Assembly: GCF_001653235.2 (NCBI RefSeq)
Contig: NC_035795.1
Location: 1,922,001 to 1,986,000 of the forward strand
Reading direction: 5' to 3'
Source of the DNA: Pochonia chlamydosporia 170
Lineage: Eukaryota; Ascomycota; Sordariomycetes; Hypocreales; Clavicipitaceae
Length of the DNA: 64,000 nucleotides
The notes under the pieces were generated by a model that ran no database searches, was not told where the DNA came from, and saw only the letters and a list, made by a program, of their open reading frames with translations. Both the position numbers and the translations under genes were made by a program. Shown in pieces: positions 62,542 to 64,000 of this stretch (positions are counted from its first letter, which is position 1; each line of letters opens with the position of its first letter).

Positions 62542-64000
62542 GGTGTATCGATCCAGCGAAGTGACGGCGAAGCCAAAATACTATCGTGAATGCGCGTGGC
62601 TCGCAAAGTTTTTGCGGCCGTAACAAAAAACGAAGGGAAGAAAATATGCCGCCGCGGATACCGCTTTGCTCACAGTCGCCAAACAGATTGAGGCTCGAGG
62701 GATGGATGTTGATTGAGAGGCGGAGGAGAGACGCGTCGATGATGTTCCCGCATCCGCTCCTCTCTGTCTCTCGGGCGGCGTTGGGAGTCGAGCCGTTGTT
62801 CGACCGTCGGCGCTGGTCGTCGTCGTCGTATGCTCGGTCGATGTTGAAGCCCTCGTCAACCGCTGAGCTGATGATGGGACGTCGAAAAGAAAATGGGCTG
62901 CGCAATGGAAACCCTGGACCTGGTTTGGGGGTGTCGATAATGGGCTGGAGGAGGCGTGGAGTTGAGTGCCTGGGAGAGGTGTGGGCAGAGGGAAGGGAGG
63001 AGCTGGGGAGACGACGGACTGACGGGTGTTGCAAACTTTGAAGGGTAAGAAAAATTGTTCGGGTCTTGCGGTTGTGCGGGTAGGGATGGCCAATATGATG
63101 GGCGATGGGGGAATGGCTCATGTCTGCTGGGCTGGACTGGACTGGGCTGGGCTGGGGGCAAATGCCATTCAACCAGACAGACTTTGATCAATTTGACTCG
63201 ACCAGACGTCAACAGGTGGACCACCTGTTGTTCAATGTTGGGTCCGGATGTCCAGTCCAACTGTCCAACTGGTGGGAGCAGCAGTTGTGGCTCTGCCTCG
63301 TTGGCCAGCATTCGCGGAGTGGAGACGTGAGGCGATGCATTGGTCGAATGGGAGGAGGCGTACGAGGCCAGCCCGACAAGGGTCAATGTTTTTGCATCGT
63401 CGCCTGCGCATTGGCCTGCATTTTTTGGAATTGCACATCGCAGACAGACATGGAGATTGGCACTACCAGCAGAAACTCGACAAGTCTCGGCACCTCTGGA
63501 GCCATTTGGCCCAGGGTCGGCATCACAAACACCCATTCTGGTGCTAGTTCTGGAGCTCCTCAGCTTTGCCGTACCAGCTCTCTGGGATGTGACAGAGATA
63601 CGGACATATTGCACACACAAATCTGAGCTACCCGAACGGCCTTGTTTATTAGCGTCAATCAATCTGGTCCCTCTCGCGTCTCGTCTGGTGGCACACGCCC
63701 ATTGCCCACACTCACCATCCACCTGCAAGATGCGTGGAACACTGAGCCTTTGTTTTTTGGGAGACCTTGGAGACAGCCAGGAAGCTCAGACGGAAGGATC
63801 CAGAGCATAGATCATTCTATAATCGTGGTGGTGCAGCCATCCTGTGCCCCCCTACCCATCAGCCAAGGCAGTGCATTTGAACACATGCATGGCTCCAGTC
63901 CATTCATAATCCGCAATCCGCACTCGACTTCGTCGACAATCCTCCGTGACAGCGCTGTGACTTCTCCCTTCCGGTTTGCCTTTGCCCTTGCGGTCGAACT
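62542..64000 (-). promoter_or_regulatory. Promoter/leader region of the FAR1-type gene
   Basis: About 1.45 kb upstream of the FAR1-type gene start, running to the window edge. On the coding strand much of 62600-63160 is C/T-rich with CAGCCCAGTCCAG-type repeats (plus-strand CTGGACTGGACTGGGCTGGGCTGGG at 63132-63156). Overlapping frames on both strands, up to 290 codons at 62856-63728, are compositionally simple and not supported as genes. Confidence 0.45.

Noticed and set aside
62303..63728. Two overlapping minus-strand frames of 289 and 290 codons
   Set aside because: Low-complexity Ser/Pro/Arg-rich translation from the C/T-rich upstream region of the FAR1-type gene, overlapped by equally long frames on the other strand, with no domain.

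Overview
The window is nuclear DNA of a filamentous ascomycete (Pezizomycotina). The protein sequences fit Sordariomycetes best, probably Hypocreales, but no marker here fixes the genus. The evidence is short introns (about 45-220 nt, GTRNGT donors, CTRAC-like branch sites, YAG acceptors), a GNA-3-type G-alpha subunit, a HOG1-type MAP kinase and a filamentous-fungal dynein heavy chain. Base composition is near 50% GC. There are no rRNA genes, CRISPR arrays, recognisable transposons or convincing tRNAs.

Layout. 0.2-5.9 kb: a cullin-1 gene (+) converges on an AVL9 secretory-pathway gene (-). 5.9-13.9 kb: about 8 kb without a supportable gene, leading into gna-3. 13.9-26.3 kb: three same-strand genes with related biology, namely gna-3 (cAMP-linked G-alpha), glycogen phosphorylase and the HOG1 kinase. 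27.0-31.8 kb: a full-length ABCC (MRP-type) transporter (-). 34.0-34.8 kb: a single-pass, cysteine-containing membrane protein (-). 36.9-40.2 kb: two broken genes. One is a Rossmann-fold oxidoreductase-like gene with a frameshift and a stop; the other is a secreted cysteine-protein gene with two stops. 40.8-42.9 kb: an AcpS-type phosphopantetheinyl transferase and a DUF1774-like membrane protein (both -). 45.1-58.3 kb: the cytoplasmic dynein heavy chain (-), 13 kb with only two introns. 60.5-62.5 kb: a glutamine-rich protein with a FAR1-type DNA-binding domain (-).

Most genes are conserved housekeeping or signalling genes: ubiquitin ligation, secretion, G-protein/cAMP and stress-MAPK signalling, glycogen breakdown, dynein transport and mitochondrial carrier-protein activation. 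Gene models were built by hand from reading-frame continuity and splice signals. Exon sums were checked to be multiples of three and to rejoin conserved motifs.

I found no self-evident new system. The best leads are the two decayed genes with C-to-T-compatible nonsense codons, several over-represented intergenic words (CACCAGACA, the CTACCTAGGTAG palindrome, GTACGGAGTAC), the large gene-free region before gna-3 with clustered CCAGAC words, tandem start codons in gna-3 that decide whether it can be myristoylated, and an in-frame 48-nt intron next to the catalytic motif of the AcpS-type gene.
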